A DNA stretch of 64,000 nt from an uncultured Pseudophaeobacter sp. (GCA_905479575.1 CAJQNB010000005.1:62001-126000); one strand, 5' to 3'. Counted from the first letter of the stretch, positions 1 through 9,500 are shown. The notes: a model not told the origin generated them from the sequence alone. A program made the numbers and translations.

Positions 1-293
1 GTCTGGCCGCGCAGGTGGATCTGGCAGCGGTGCCCCTGATGCAGGGGGCGGCAGAGCTCAGCGCGGGCGGTATCCGCTCCTCCCTGTTTGAAGACAACCG
101 CGCCATAGCGCCCGGCCTGCCGCGCGGAGCAGAGGCAGATCTGTTGTTTGACCCACAAACCGCCGGTGGCCTGCTGGCGGCTATCGCCCCCGAGACCGCA
201 GATAAGGTGCTGAAACAGCTGCAGGACGCGGGCTATAGCGCCGCCAGAATTGGCAGCCTCACCTCTGGCACGGCAGAGCTGCACCTGATCTAA
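1..293 (+). CDS. selD: Selenide, water dikinase SelD, C-terminal part (5' end outside window)
   Basis: The reading frame is open from the left edge (first full codon at base 3), so only the last 97 or so residues are present. SelD makes selenophosphate from selenide and ATP, the selenium donor for selenouridine and selenocysteine. The visible part carries the C-terminal AIRS/PurM-like features, notably the LLFDPQTAGGLL segment typical of SelD. It converges with mnmH, with a 4-base overlap of the two stop regions, so the two selenium genes are neighbours on opposite strands. The catalytic N-terminus, including the Cys/Sec position, is not visible. Confidence 0.9.
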   Translation, partial: LAAQVDLAAVPLMQGAAELSAGGIRSSLFEDNRAIAPGLPRGAEADLLFDPQTAGGLLAAIAPETADKVLKQLQDAGYSAARIGSLTSGTAELHLI

Positions 294-1357
294 AGCGGAT
301 TGTCCTGCGGGGCCTGCAGCAAATCACAGATCTGCTGCGCCACCCGGTCCAGATCCGTTTCAGACATCTGTCCCAGATCCAGTTCAGCCGTCACCGCAGC
401 GCCGCTGAGGCGGCTGGATTTCTGGTAAGAGGGATCATAATGGTCCTGCATCAAGGCCAGGGTCAGCGCCGCTTTATCCCCCGTGGCGATCAGGTCGAAC
501 CAATGGTCAATCACCGCATTGGCGCGGTGACCGCGCAGAAAGCTCAGCTTTTCGCGCAGCATGTCCTTATCCGACAGGATATCGTCATAGGCCTGGGTCA
601 GGTAGCGGCAGCGCGCCGCCACGGGCGCGTGCACCTCGATGCGGGGCGCCTGTTTCATGGCGCGCCACAGGCTGGGCGGCAGGATTCGCGCACCGACCTT
701 GCTGGACTCCGCCTCAACCAGAACCGGGCGGGCCGGATCCAGCTGCAACAGCGCCTGCGCCAAGGCGCTCTCAAAGCCTTTTTGGCAGGGCTGAGGCTGC
801 GCCATCCCCCCCAACAGCGAGCCGCGATGATTGGCCAGCGCCTCCAAGTCAATCACCTGCCCGCCCAGCGCCCGCACCCGCTGCAACAGCTCGGTTTTGG
901 CGCTGCCGGTATAACCGTCCAAGGCGATCAGGCGAAACGGCAGCTGTTGGTCATAAAGATAGGAATGCACCAGCCGCCGATAGCTTTGATAGCCGCCCTC
1001 AATCAGGCCAGCCCGCCAGCCGATCTGGCTCAACATCCAGGAAAAACTGCCCGAGCGCTGGCCACCACGCCAGCAATAGACCAAGGGTCGCCAGCCGCCC
1101 TCATGGTGGCTGAGACTGGTTTCGATATTGTTGGCGGCATTGCGGAACACCAGCGCCGCGCCCAGTTTGCGCGCCTTAAAGGGGCTGTCCTGCACGTAGA
1201 TGGTGCCAACTTTGGCCCGTTCTTCGTTGTTCAACACCGGCAGATTGATGGCACCTGGCAGATGGTCATCGGCAAATTCCGCCGGGCTGCGCACATCTAT
1301 GACGGTGTCATAGCCGTGGGCCATCAGGTCTTGCAGGGTTTCATAGCGATTGGGCAT
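290..1357 (-). CDS. mnmH: tRNA 2-selenouridine synthase (SelU/MnmH)
   Basis: 355 residues, the usual length for the family. It replaces the sulfur of 2-thiouridine at the tRNA wobble position with selenium from selenophosphate, via a geranylated intermediate. The N-terminal rhodanese domain starts with a typical DVRSPAEF segment and carries the active-site loop CWRGGQRS near residue 94. The C-terminal half has a P-loop-like GYTGSAKTEL motif near residue 148. The neighbouring selD supplies its substrate. The start at 1357 gives a complete rhodanese domain. Confidence 0.95.
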   Translation of the reverse strand: MPNRYETLQDLMAHGYDTVIDVRSPAEFADDHLPGAINLPVLNNEERAKVGTIYVQDSPFKARKLGAALVFRNAANNIETSLSHHEGGWRPLVYCWRGGQRSGSFSWMLSQIGWRAGLIEGGYQSYRRLVHSYLYDQQLPFRLIALDGYTGSAKTELLQRVRALGGQVIDLEALANHRGSLLGGMAQPQPCQKGFESALAQALLQLDPARPVLVEAESSKVGARILPPSLWRAMKQAPRIEVHAPVAARCRYLTQAYDDILSDKDMLREKLSFLRGHRANAVIDHWFDLIATGDKAALTLALMQDHYDPSYQKSSRLSGAAVTAELDLGQMSETDLDRVAQQICDLLQAPQDNPL

Positions 1358-1466
1358 AGGGTTTGCTTACCCCGCAGCCGCGCTGAATAAAAGAAAGATC
1401 TCGCCTGCCTGCGCGCAGCAGCGCCCCGAGGGAGCCCCGACGGGGCCCAGACAGCAAATCAAGGGC

Positions 1467-2210
1467 TCAGATCAGACGCGGCTCGGTTTCGTGGGCCAAT
1501 TGTGCCGGCAAGTCAGCATCCTGAGGCTGGGCAGGCTCCTGTTCTGCGTCCTCATAAAACGGCTCGATCAGCTCTGGCCCTGCCGCGCGATTGCTGTTCA
1601 CCTGCGGCGCAACCCGGTGCATCTGCAGCTGCCCAACTGGCCCGGGCTGCATCAGCGCCGCCGCGCCCTTGCCTGCCTCCCCCAGCCACAGGGGCCAGTG
1701 CTGCGGTTCCAGCACCAAGGGCATCCGGTGGTGGATCGCAGAAATCGTCTGGTTGGCTGCGGTGGTCACAATGGCGCAGGTTTTCTGCGGATCTTGCTGG
1801 CCCCAGCTTTGCCAGATGCCGGCAAAGGCCAGCGGTGTCTGGTCCGAAGCCTGAATATACCAGGGCAGAGGTTTGCCGTCGCCATCCTTGACCCATTCAT
1901 AAAACCCGGTTGCCGGGATCAGGCAGCGGCGCGTCCGGCAGGCCTCGGCAAAGGCGGGCTTTTGCGCCAGTGTTTCGGCGCGGGCATTGATCAACAGTGG
2001 CCCGGCGAGTTCACTTTGGTACCACTGCGGCAAGAACCCCCAGCGCATCGCAACCAGCTGGCGCCCGTCGCCCTGTGCCTGGATCACATGCACCGGATTG
2101 GTGGGGCAGATATTGTAATTGGGCAGCGCGGGCAGATCATTGGCCGGGCTGGCCGCAAACAGCCGCGCCATGGCGTCATTGGGCAGGGTCAGGGCAAAGC
2201 GTCCACACAT
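1467..2210 (-). CDS. SOS response-associated peptidase (SRAP/YedK-HMCES family)
   Basis: 247 residues beginning MCGRF, which exposes the catalytic Cys2 after Met removal. SRAP proteins form a covalent thiazolidine link to abasic sites in single-stranded DNA and protect them during replication. Also visible are the NARAET segment, the active-site Glu in TGFYEW and the His in HHRMPLVL, in the order expected for the family. The C-terminal roughly 35 residues are acidic and Glu/Pro/Gln-rich and probably disordered. It is a stand-alone gene; no LexA box was identified upstream. Confidence 0.93.
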   Translation of the reverse strand: MCGRFALTLPNDAMARLFAASPANDLPALPNYNICPTNPVHVIQAQGDGRQLVAMRWGFLPQWYQSELAGPLLINARAETLAQKPAFAEACRTRRCLIPATGFYEWVKDGDGKPLPWYIQASDQTPLAFAGIWQSWGQQDPQKTCAIVTTAANQTISAIHHRMPLVLEPQHWPLWLGEAGKGAAALMQPGPVGQLQMHRVAPQVNSNRAAGPELIEPFYEDAEQEPAQPQDADLPAQLAHETEPRLI

Positions 2211-2308
2211 GCAGGCAGTCTAGCGGTTTTGGCGCGCAACCGCCAGCCAGATGGCTTGGGGTGCCGCCGCCTAAGACCCTGTTGCGGGGAGCAAGCATCA
2301 CAACAAAA

Positions 2309-2333
2309 AGCCCCGCCACTGCGGGCGGGGCTT
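2309..2333 (-). terminator. Rho-independent terminator of the 5'-nucleotidase gene
   Basis: Perfect 10-bp inverted repeat AAGCCCCGCC/GGCGGGGCTT with a 5-base loop. Read on the minus strand it is followed by a T-rich run (TTTTTGTTG). It lies 35 bases past the stop of the nucleotidase gene. Confidence 0.85.
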
Positions 2334-2367
2334 AAAGGTTTCAGTCACCTGTTTCGCGCGCGAAACA

Positions 2368-3948
2368 CTATTTCTGGGTAATCCGCCCATCGGTATAGGC
2401 CTGATAGGGCCCCTGCGCCGCCAGATATTCCGCCAGGACATCGGCCAGATCTGGACCATAATCATAGGCGTTTTTGTCGTCGCCGGCGAAGATCTTGTAG
2501 CCGTCACCGCCATTGCGCACATAGTTGTTGGTCACAACCAGATAGGTCTTGGCCGGATCAATCGGCCCAAAGCCGTCAGCCCCCTGCACCAGAACCTGTT
2601 GCACCCGGCCCTCGTTGGCGGCCACGGTGCCATCCCAGGTGAATTTCAGACCCGCCACCTGTGGGAAACGCCCCTTGACCTCTTCCACCTGGCTCACGCC
2701 GTTTTCCAGCGCCGCAACCAGGCCTTCGCCAGAGATTTCAAAGGTGGACAGGGTGTTCTGGAACGGCAGCACCGTCAACACCTCGCCCATGGTGACCGCA
2801 CCGGGTTCAAGACTGGCGCGAATGCCGCCGGAATTGGCAATGGCAATGCTCACCCCCTGGTCCTTGACCCGCGCCAACATGGCATCGGCGATCAGATTGC
2901 CCATCTCACATTCCTGAATACGACAGACCGTGCGGTCGCCCTCGACGGCGCTTGCGGCCTCGGCCACCACCTTGTTGCGGATCTCATCCAGCGGCTGCGC
3001 CAGCTCCGCGATACGCGCAACCGTGTCGCTGTCCTCTGCCACAGAACCATCCATGATCAGCGGCTCACCTGCGGCCATGGTCACAGTGCCCGCATCATCA
3101 AAAGTGACATTGAGCTCACCAAGGAATTTGCCATAGGCATAGGCCTGCACGATGGCCACATCATTGATCATGGTGGGGTATGGACCTGCCGCTTTGTCCG
3201 AAACATTCGACAGGTAGGTGTTGGAATGCCCCCCCACGATCACATCCACGCCGGTGGTTTCTGCCGCCACCCGTTTGTCGACCTTGTAGCCAGAATGGCT
3301 CAGCACCACGATCTTGTTGACGCCCATCTCGGTCAGCCGGTCCACCTCGCCCTGCACGGCGGCCACCGGATCAGAAAAGGAGATGTTTTTGCCGGGGCTG
3401 GCCAGATCATGGGTGTCCTCGGGGGTAAGGCCAATAAGGCCGATCCGTTCGCCGCCCCGCTCAATCACCGTGGATTTTTGCAGCACCTCCGCCAGATGCG
3501 GCTCCCCCGAGACATCGGCATTGGACATCAGCACCGGAAAGCCCACCGCATCCATGAACCCACGCAGCACCTCGGGGCCATCGTCAAATTCGTGGTTGCC
3601 AACGGTCATGCCATCATAGCCGAGCTTGTTCATCATCTCAGCCGCGACTTTACCCTTGTAGTAGGTATAAAACAGCGAGCCCTGAAACTGATCGCCACCA
3701 TCCACCAGAATGGAGTTCTCGGCCCGCGCCCGCGCCTCGGCCAGCGCTGTCACCAAACGGGCGGAGCCGCCAAAGCATTTGCCCTCGGCATTGTCGCCAT
3801 CACGGCAGCCGCTGTCATATTTGCTGATCGGTTCAAACCGCGCGTGGAAATCATTGGTGTGCAGGATCGTCAGCTTGAAATCAGCCGCCGCCATGCCAGC
3901 CGTCAGCCCCAATGCCGCGACCGAGGTCAGGAAACGCGTAAACATCAT
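2368..3948 (-). CDS. Exported 5'-nucleotidase / 2',3'-cyclic phosphodiesterase (UshA-like)
   Basis: 526 residues with a Sec-type signal peptide (MMFTRFLTSVAALGLTAGMAAA). The metallophosphatase domain shows LHTNDFHARF, GGDQFQGS, GNHEFDDG and GGHSNTYL, the dinuclear metal-site motifs in order. The C-terminal 5'-nucleotidase substrate domain includes NSGGIRAS. It probably dephosphorylates nucleotides in the periplasm for phosphate and nucleoside salvage. The frame is open upstream to 4317, but start 3948 is chosen because GGGAG lies 6-7 bases before it and it begins the signal peptide. It stands alone and ends at a clear terminator. Confidence 0.9.
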   Translation of the reverse strand: MMFTRFLTSVAALGLTAGMAAADFKLTILHTNDFHARFEPISKYDSGCRDGDNAEGKCFGGSARLVTALAEARARAENSILVDGGDQFQGSLFYTYYKGKVAAEMMNKLGYDGMTVGNHEFDDGPEVLRGFMDAVGFPVLMSNADVSGEPHLAEVLQKSTVIERGGERIGLIGLTPEDTHDLASPGKNISFSDPVAAVQGEVDRLTEMGVNKIVVLSHSGYKVDKRVAAETTGVDVIVGGHSNTYLSNVSDKAAGPYPTMINDVAIVQAYAYGKFLGELNVTFDDAGTVTMAAGEPLIMDGSVAEDSDTVARIAELAQPLDEIRNKVVAEAASAVEGDRTVCRIQECEMGNLIADAMLARVKDQGVSIAIANSGGIRASLEPGAVTMGEVLTVLPFQNTLSTFEISGEGLVAALENGVSQVEEVKGRFPQVAGLKFTWDGTVAANEGRVQQVLVQGADGFGPIDPAKTYLVVTNNYVRNGGDGYKIFAGDDKNAYDYGPDLADVLAEYLAAQGPYQAYTDGRITQK

Positions 3949-4173
3949 AATCACTCCCATTTTGTCTTTTCTTTGCCCGCAATGGTGCGACCAAAGCGGA
4001 TGCCAGTCAAAGGGGAAAAACAACTCTGCCGGGTTTCCATAGGGAAACCGCAGGCGCTGGTGCGCAATTTTTGCAAAACGCCACGCGCCCTGTGCCTGCC
4101 AGGGTTGGGAATGGCGATCACCTTGCGCTGCTTCGGGCTTGATTCCAACGCGGCAACGGGGCATCAGACCCAT

Positions 4174-4953
4174 ATGCTGATCTATAAAATCTTTCGCGCC
4201 GACGAATGGTCGGCCCTCCAGGCCCAAGGCGACACCCTTGGCGCCCCCATCGACCTGAGCGACGGGTTCATTCATTTCTCCACCGCCGCGCAGGCCGCCG
4301 AGACCGCAGCCAAGCATTTTGCCAATGTGGACGGCTTGTGGCTATTGGCGCTGGACAGTGACGCCCTGGGCGAGGCGCTAAAATGGGAGGTCTCCCGCGG
4401 GGGGGCCGAGTTCCCGCATCTCTATCGCAAGATGCTGCTGTCAGAGGTGCTTTGGGCCAAGCCGCTGCCGCTGGTCAAGGGCGTGCATCAATTCCCCGAG
4501 GAGATGACCAGAGGAGAGGGTATCAGCGCCTATGTCGATCCAACCCCCGCGCAGTTTGCAGCCTTCAAAGCGCTGGAGCGCGGCCACCCCATCGAGATGC
4601 TCAATCTGGTGCGTTTCAAGGCCGAAGCCAGCTACCCAGAAGGTCATCCATTGGCCAATGCGGGGCTGAGCGGGGCTGAAGCCTACAAAAACTACGGCGC
4701 CGAATCCGGTCCGATCTTTGCCGGACTGGGGGGCAAGATTGTCTGGCGCGGTGGCTTTGAAACCACCTTGATCGGCCCTGCGGATGAGGCCTGGGACGCG
4801 GTTTTTGTCGCCCGTTATCCGGATGCCCATGCCTTTTTGGCGATGGTCACCAATCCTGACTATCAAAAAGCAGTGGTGCACCGGCAGGCGGCTGTTGCCA
4901 CCTCGCGGCTAATCCGCACCAAACCCGGCGACAGCGGAGCGACGTTTGGATGA
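4174..4953 (+). CDS. DUF952-DUF1330 fusion protein
   Basis: 259 residues with two small domains. Residues 1-110 match DUF952 (MLIYKI start, DGFIHFST, then LLALD and FPHLYR segments). Residues from about 120 match DUF1330, a ferredoxin-fold dimeric domain ([16 protein letters not shown], later [16 protein letters not shown]). The two are usually separate proteins. Its stop overlaps the pyrD start by ATGA, so it is probably co-translated with pyrD and the arsC-like gene. The frame is open far upstream, but the DUF952 domain begins at this ATG. Biochemical role unknown. Confidence 0.85.
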   Translation: MLIYKIFRADEWSALQAQGDTLGAPIDLSDGFIHFSTAAQAAETAAKHFANVDGLWLLALDSDALGEALKWEVSRGGAEFPHLYRKMLLSEVLWAKPLPLVKGVHQFPEEMTRGEGISAYVDPTPAQFAAFKALERGHPIEMLNLVRFKAEASYPEGHPLANAGLSGAEAYKNYGAESGPIFAGLGGKIVWRGGFETTLIGPADEAWDAVFVARYPDAHAFLAMVTNPDYQKAVVHRQAAVATSRLIRTKPGDSGATFG

Positions 4954-6008
4954 AACTCACCGAAAAACTGGCGCTGAAAGCCCTGCACCAAGTAGATCCA
5001 GAGCTGGCCCATGGTCTGTCGATCAAGGCGCTCACCGCCGGATTGACCCCGGCCCCCGGCCCGGTCACCTCGCCGCGCCTGACATGCGAGATCGCCGGCA
5101 TCGCCCTGCCCAACCCGGTTGGTCTGGCGGCTGGCTTTGACAAAAATGCCGAGGCCCTGGCGCCCCTGTCGCAGGCCGGGTTTGGCTTTATCGAGGTGGG
5201 CGCCGCCACCCCACGCCCGCAGCCCGGCAACCCCAAGCCGCGCCTGTTTCGCCTGACCGAAGACCGCGCCGCGATCAACCGCTTTGGCTTTAACAATGAG
5301 GGCATGGAGGTGATAGCCTCCCGTCTGGCCAAACGCCCGCAACAGGCCGTGATCGGGTTGAACCTCGGCGCCAATAAGGACAGCGAAGATCGCGCTGCCG
5401 ATTTTGCCCGGGTGCTGGCCCATTGTGGCGCGCATCTGGATTTTGCCACCGTCAATGTGTCGTCTCCAAATACCGAAAAACTGCGCGATCTTCAGGGCAA
5501 GGCGGCGCTGTCGGCGCTGCTGCACGGTGTCATTGAAACCCGTGACAGCCTGGAGCACCGGGTACCGGTTTTCCTGAAAATCGCCCCGGATCTGGATCGT
5601 GCCGGCATCGAAGATATTGCCGCAGTTGCGGTTGAAACAGGTATCGATGGGGTGATTGCCACCAATACCACACTGTCGCGCGAAGGGCTGCAAAGTGGCC
5701 ACCGCGATCAGGCTGGTGGGCTGTCCGGCGCGCCCCTGTTTGAGAAATCCACCCGCGTTCTGGCACAACTGTCTGAGCTGCTGGATGGCAAGCTGCCGCT
5801 GATTGGCGTTGGCGGCATTTCCGATGCCCAGCAGGCCTATACCAAGATCTGCGCCGGGGCCTCGGCGGTGCAGCTATATACTGCCATGGTCTATGGCGGC
5901 CTGTCGTTGGGCGCTGAAATTGCCCAGGGGCTGGACCGGTTGCTGGCCCGCGATGGGTTCGCTTCGGTTGCGGCTGCTGTGGGCTCCAAACGCGGAGACT
6001 GGCTATGA
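4950..6008 (+). CDS. pyrD: Dihydroorotate dehydrogenase (quinone), class 2
   Basis: 352 residues. It oxidises dihydroorotate to orotate in pyrimidine synthesis, passing electrons to membrane quinone. The N-terminal helical extension ([14 protein letters not shown]) is the class 2 membrane-association segment. Typical motifs are [12 protein letters not shown] near 50-61, an [10 protein letters not shown] segment, VNVSSPNT with the catalytic Ser, NTTLSR, and GVGGI for FMN phosphate binding. It overlaps its upstream neighbour by ATGA and the next gene by ATGA. Confidence 0.97.
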   Translation: MKLTEKLALKALHQVDPELAHGLSIKALTAGLTPAPGPVTSPRLTCEIAGIALPNPVGLAAGFDKNAEALAPLSQAGFGFIEVGAATPRPQPGNPKPRLFRLTEDRAAINRFGFNNEGMEVIASRLAKRPQQAVIGLNLGANKDSEDRAADFARVLAHCGAHLDFATVNVSSPNTEKLRDLQGKAALSALLHGVIETRDSLEHRVPVFLKIAPDLDRAGIEDIAAVAVETGIDGVIATNTTLSREGLQSGHRDQAGGLSGAPLFEKSTRVLAQLSELLDGKLPLIGVGGISDAQQAYTKICAGASAVQLYTAMVYGGLSLGAEIAQGLDRLLARDGFASVAAAVGSKRGDWL

Positions 6009-6346
6009 TAACCTATTGGCACAATCCACGCTGCTCAAAATCCCGCGCCGGGCTGGCGCTGTTTGAGGAAAAAGGCATCGCGCCCGAGGTGCGGCTTTAT
6101 CTGCAAGATGGCCCGACGCTGGAAGAGCTGCAGGCGGTGCAGGCTGCCTTGGGCCTACCGGCCCTCAAAATGATGCGCACAGGCGAAAAACTCTTTAAGG
6201 AGTTGGGCCTGCACAAGGACAGCCCCGAGGCCGAGCTGCTGGCCGCCATGGGGGCCCATCCCATCCTGATTGAGCGCCCGATTGCGATAAAAGCTGACAA
6301 AGCCGTAATTGGCCGCCCGACCGAAGCGCTTGAGGCGCTGATCTGA
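6005..6346 (+). CDS. ArsC-family reductase (glutaredoxin-dependent arsenate reductase type)
   Basis: 113 residues with the thioredoxin-fold ArsC pattern: [11 protein letters not shown] with catalytic Cys10, [13 protein letters not shown] in the middle and [11 protein letters not shown] near the end. It would reduce arsenate with glutaredoxin. Family members of this length are also annotated as YfgD-type proteins of unclear substrate, and no arsenite pump or ArsR is nearby, so an arsenic role is not shown by context. It is coupled to pyrD by an ATGA overlap and converges with the MATE gene one base away. Confidence 0.88.
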   Translation: MITYWHNPRCSKSRAGLALFEEKGIAPEVRLYLQDGPTLEELQAVQAALGLPALKMMRTGEKLFKELGLHKDSPEAELLAAMGAHPILIERPIAIKADKAVIGRPTEALEALI

Positions 6347-6347
6347 T

Positions 6348-7667
6348 CTAGGCTGCGACCCCGGCTTCCAGTCGGGGGTAGCGCAGCCCCAGGGTCACGG
6401 CGCGGGCCAGATTAAGCACAACCAGCGCCGCCCAAAGCCCGTGATTGCCAAAAAGCGGCACCAGGGCAAACAGCACCAGCACATAGATCACCACCGATTG
6501 CACCATGGCGCGGCGCATATCGCCGGTCCAGGTGGCACCGATATAGATGCCATCATACATATAGCTGGCCACCGATATGATCGGCAGCAGCGCCGCCCAG
6601 ATCAGATAGCTGCGCGCCTCGACCCTGACCTCGGGCGCCTTTGCCATCAGATCAATCAGATAGGGCCCACCCAGGGCAAAACCCACTGCCAACAGCACCG
6701 CGCAGCCCATCCCCCATTGCGAAGATATCCAGGCCGCTCGGCGCAGGTTGCCCCGGTGTTTTGCACCAATTGCGCCCCCCACCAGGGCCTCGGCGGAAAA
6801 GGCAAAGCCATCCAGCGCAAAGGCCGTGATCTCAACAAATTGCAGCAACACCTGATTGGCCGCCAGGGTGACATCACCAAATTTGGCGCCCACAAACAGA
6901 AAGGTGGTAAACGACCCGGTCAGCAACACCGAGCGCACCATTATATCGCCATTCACCTGCGCCATGCGGCGGATACGGGCCGGGTCAAACACCCGGGGCC
7001 AGTCGCACCACTGCCTGCCCGTAAAGGCGGCGCGGCACAGCCAAAGCCCCAGCAAGACCCCGGTCCATTCCGCAATCAAGGTGGCAATAGCAACGCCTTC
7101 AACGCCCCAGCCCAGCCCCAGCACAAACCACAGATCCAGAATGATATTGAGCCCATTCATCCAGATCTGCAGCACAAAAACGCCGCGGGTGTTTTCAACC
7201 GCGATCAACCAGCCGGTCACCGCATACAGCGCGATGGTGGCAGGGGCGCCCCAGATGCGGATCTGCAGATAGTCGCGGGCCAGCCCCTCGACCTCGGCGC
7301 TGGTGGGCGCCAAAACAAAGGCGCCCCAGAACAGCAGCTTTTGCAACAGGATAAAGCTCAGCCCTGCGGCTGCGGCCAACAGCACGCCCCGCATCAACAG
7401 CGCCCCCGTTTCGGCCACATCCCCAGCGCCGCGCGCCTGCGCCACCAAGCCGGTGGTGCCCATGCGCAGGAAGCCAAAGATGAAATAGAGCGTCGCCAGA
7501 ATCACCGCGCCGATGCCCACGGCCCCAATCGGCGCGGCGGTGCCCATCTGCCCCACCACGCCGGTATCCACTGCGCCCAAAATTGGCACTGTCGCATTGG
7601 ACAGCACAATGGGCACGGCAATCTTGAGCACCCTTGAATGGGTGATGTCAGCCTGCGACTTGGCCAT
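6348..7667 (-). CDS. MATE family efflux transporter
   Basis: 439 residues with about 12 hydrophobic helices and the duplicated MATE arrangement (DTGVVGQMGTAAPIGAVGIG in the first repeat; AANQVLLQFVEITAFALDGFAFSAEALVGGAIG in the second, quoted only as landmarks at residues 250-285). It belongs to the DinF-like branch, which exports organic cations or other small molecules using Na+ or H+ gradients. Start 7667 (MAKSQ) follows an AAAGAG ribosome-binding site; a GTG nine codons upstream is less likely. No regulator is adjacent. Confidence 0.9.
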   Translation of the reverse strand: MAKSQADITHSRVLKIAVPIVLSNATVPILGAVDTGVVGQMGTAAPIGAVGIGAVILATLYFIFGFLRMGTTGLVAQARGAGDVAETGALLMRGVLLAAAAGLSFILLQKLLFWGAFVLAPTSAEVEGLARDYLQIRIWGAPATIALYAVTGWLIAVENTRGVFVLQIWMNGLNIILDLWFVLGLGWGVEGVAIATLIAEWTGVLLGLWLCRAAFTGRQWCDWPRVFDPARIRRMAQVNGDIMVRSVLLTGSFTTFLFVGAKFGDVTLAANQVLLQFVEITAFALDGFAFSAEALVGGAIGAKHRGNLRRAAWISSQWGMGCAVLLAVGFALGGPYLIDLMAKAPEVRVEARSYLIWAALLPIISVASYMYDGIYIGATWTGDMRRAMVQSVVIYVLVLFALVPLFGNHGLWAALVVLNLARAVTLGLRYPRLEAGVAA

Positions 7668-7735
7668 GGGCGGCGTCTCTTTCTGTTTCACCACTGGCCG
7701 CTGTGTAATACCTAGGGACCAGTGATCAGTCTTGC

Positions 7736-8251
7736 TCAGCTTTTGCCGTCATCCTGCGGCATCAGGAAATGGCCCGTGCCCTGGGCAAAGAGCTTATCCT
7801 TGTGATCCTGCCAGGCCTCGACGTGGACCGAAGCATAGCGCCGCCCGGCGCGGCTGATGGTGGCGCGGGCATAGGCATCGCGCGGCAGGCCCGAGCGCAG
7901 GTAATCAACGGTAAAGTCGATGGTCTTGGGTTGGCGCGGCACATGGCCCTTAGCCATATCCTCAGGATCCAGCGCGCCGCTCTCAATACGTTCCCACAGA
8001 TGCGACCAGTTGAGCGAGATCATCGCGGTGATCTCCAGAAAGGCCGCTGTGACCCCGCCGTGGATGGCCGGCAGAAAGGGATTGCCGATATGTTTTTCGT
8101 TAAAATTCAGCTGTGCGGTCAGCTCATCGCCGCGGCGATCAAAGGTAACATTCAGAAACTGAATATAGGGCACCGAATCGAGGAGTGCATTCAAAGCCGC
8201 ATCGCGGCGCTGTTTCACCACCTGGACATGTTCTGGACGGGGACGGCTCAA
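7736..8251 (-). CDS. PaaI/YigI-type hotdog thioesterase
   Basis: 171 residues with the hotdog-fold signature NPFLPAIHGGVTAAFLEITAM (residues 57-77), in which HGG and the downstream acidic residue mark the acyl-CoA thioesterase site. It probably hydrolyses acyl-CoA or aryl-CoA esters. Its start overlaps the stop of the upstream thioesterase by ATGA, so the two hotdog proteins are likely made together and may form a heteromer. Substrate unknown; the nearby beta-oxidation cluster suggests a link to fatty-acyl-CoA turnover. Confidence 0.85.
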   Translation of the reverse strand: MSRPRPEHVQVVKQRRDAALNALLDSVPYIQFLNVTFDRRGDELTAQLNFNEKHIGNPFLPAIHGGVTAAFLEITAMISLNWSHLWERIESGALDPEDMAKGHVPRQPKTIDFTVDYLRSGLPRDAYARATISRAGRRYASVHVEAWQDHKDKLFAQGTGHFLMPQDDGKS

Positions 8252-8670
8252 AATCCATTCTCCACTGTAAAGGCACCAGAGGCTGTGGCCACTGGCCGGT
8301 CGGTATCATCGTCAACCGCCACCGCCCGCACAAAGGCTACGTTGCGGGTGATGTGGTGACAAGTGGCGCGGGTGGTGATGGTCTGGCCGGGGGTGGCCGC
8401 ACGCATGTAATCGATGCGCAGGTCAATTGTCGCGGTCCCACCAGGGGCGTCAGGGTGGCACATCACCGCCGCACCACAACAGGTATCCATCATGGCGGAA
8501 ACCGCGCCCCCCGCCACCACACCGCTTTGCGGATCCCCGACGAGCTTTGTATCGTAAGGCATGGAAATACGGGCAACTCCATCGCCGATATCTTCCAGCA
8601 CCAACCCCAGCTCCTTGGCATGGGGAATAGCCTGAATAAACTGACGGGCGAGTTGGGTCTTGTCTGCCAT
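8248..8670 (-). CDS. PaaI family hotdog thioesterase
   Basis: 140 residues, the common length for PaaI thioesterases. The motif DPQSGVVAGGAVSAMMDTCCG places the catalytic Asp in the central helix after the GG turn. It is the first gene of a two-gene unit with the 171-residue thioesterase and is divergent from the merR gene at 8799 across 128 bases. It is likely a general acyl-CoA or phenylacetyl-CoA thioesterase; specificity cannot be read from the sequence. Confidence 0.88.
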   Translation of the reverse strand: MADKTQLARQFIQAIPHAKELGLVLEDIGDGVARISMPYDTKLVGDPQSGVVAGGAVSAMMDTCCGAAVMCHPDAPGGTATIDLRIDYMRAATPGQTITTRATCHHITRNVAFVRAVAVDDDTDRPVATASGAFTVENGF

Positions 8671-8798
8671 CTGGCTGTTTCCTGTCTTGACTAGAACCTA
8701 TTTGTGGCCCCGCCCGAAACAAAGAGCAAGCCCACACGTCGCTGGGTGGTTGCACTGGTCAATTCAAGTGCATAGGTTGCGCGCAAGGGAGATGATGG

Positions 8799-9167
8799 AT
8801 GACCGAAGAAAGATTGTCATTCAAGGAAATGTGCGCAGCGTTCGACGTTACGCCGCGAACCTTGCGTTACTATGAGTATATTGAGCTGCTGAAGCCAGAC
8901 CGCGAAGGCCGGTCCCGGTTTTACGGCGCCCGCGAGCGGGCCCGCATGAAACTGATTCTGCGCGGCCGCAGATTTGGGTTTCAGCTGGAAGAAATCCGGC
9001 AATGGCTTTTGATTTACGAAAATGAGGGCAACAAAGCCCAGATGCAGACCTTCATCGAAATGGCCGATCGTCAGATAGGAGAGCTGCAACAGCAGCGCGA
9101 ACAGCTGGACGAGGCCCTGGATGAATTGGGCAGCCTGCGCGCAACCACACAGAGCCTTTTGAAGTAG
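8799..9167 (+). CDS. MerR family transcriptional regulator (first of a tandem pair)
   Basis: 122 residues. The N-terminal winged helix has the MerR signature SFKEMCAAFDVTPRTLRYYE, followed by a C-terminal coiled coil (QIGELQQQREQLDEALDELG). No Cys cluster for metal or redox sensing is present. A good ribosome-binding site (AAGGGAG) precedes the ATG. It is about as similar to the regulator at 9598 as expected for a tandem duplicate, sharing RMKLILRGRRFGF-LEEIRQ. This resembles MerR regulators that control acyl-CoA and branched-chain amino acid catabolism (LiuR group), which fits the downstream genes; that role is inferred. Confidence 0.88.
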   Translation: MTEERLSFKEMCAAFDVTPRTLRYYEYIELLKPDREGRSRFYGARERARMKLILRGRRFGFQLEEIRQWLLIYENEGNKAQMQTFIEMADRQIGELQQQREQLDEALDELGSLRATTQSLLK

Positions 9168-9193
9168 GCTGCACAGACTCTGAAGACATTTAT

Positions 9194-9221
9194 GGCCCAT
9201 CCTGCCGACGCGGGGTGGGCC
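9194..9221 (+). terminator. Hairpin after the first merR gene, possible terminator
   Basis: 9-bp stem GGCCCATCC/GGGTGGGCC with one T-G wobble and a 10-base loop, 27 bases past the merR stop. It is followed by TAATCATTTCTACC, not a strong T-run, so termination is possible rather than certain. The rest of the 430-base gap to the next gene holds no convincing gene. Confidence 0.4.
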
Positions 9222-9483
9222 TAATCATTTCTACCCTTTTGGTCTTGTGGCCTGGCGGTCTGGGCCCCTCTATCTGCGCCAGCCAGGGTTGTTTATCAGT
9301 GAGAGGCAGTGGCGCCTTGTGGCCCCAAAAGACGCCCCTGCCCCAAAGGGCATAGAGCGCGGCCCGCAACTCTCCGCCGCCTTTGATCACCACACTGCAC
9401 ACATTGAACGCGACCGGTTGACCGCAACCCGGCGTCAAAACCAGTGACAGCTACGTCATCTGAAAAAGTGACGTCGCGTTCAG

Positions 9484-9500
9484 CTTACGTCAACGTCAAG
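9484..9500 (+). promoter_or_regulatory. Candidate MerR/LiuR-like operator
   Basis: CTTACGTCAACGTCAAG has two ACGT cores six bases apart, like the ACGT-N2-ACGT arrangement I recall for LiuR-type operators. A related pair (CTACGTCAT at 9451 and GTGACGTCG at 9468) lies just upstream. It sits about 100 bases before the second merR gene, suggesting autoregulation by one or both MerR proteins. Confidence 0.45.

Noticed and set aside
440..2381. Plus-strand frames opposite mnmH and the SRAP gene
   Set aside because: Composition shadows of well-supported minus-strand genes; no domains.
2599..4173. A very long plus-strand open frame running antisense to the 5'-nucleotidase gene into the DUF952 gene
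   Set aside because: The upstream part is His/Arg/Gln-rich without any domain and mirrors the nucleotidase codons; it is a GC-rich shadow. The real gene starts at 4174.
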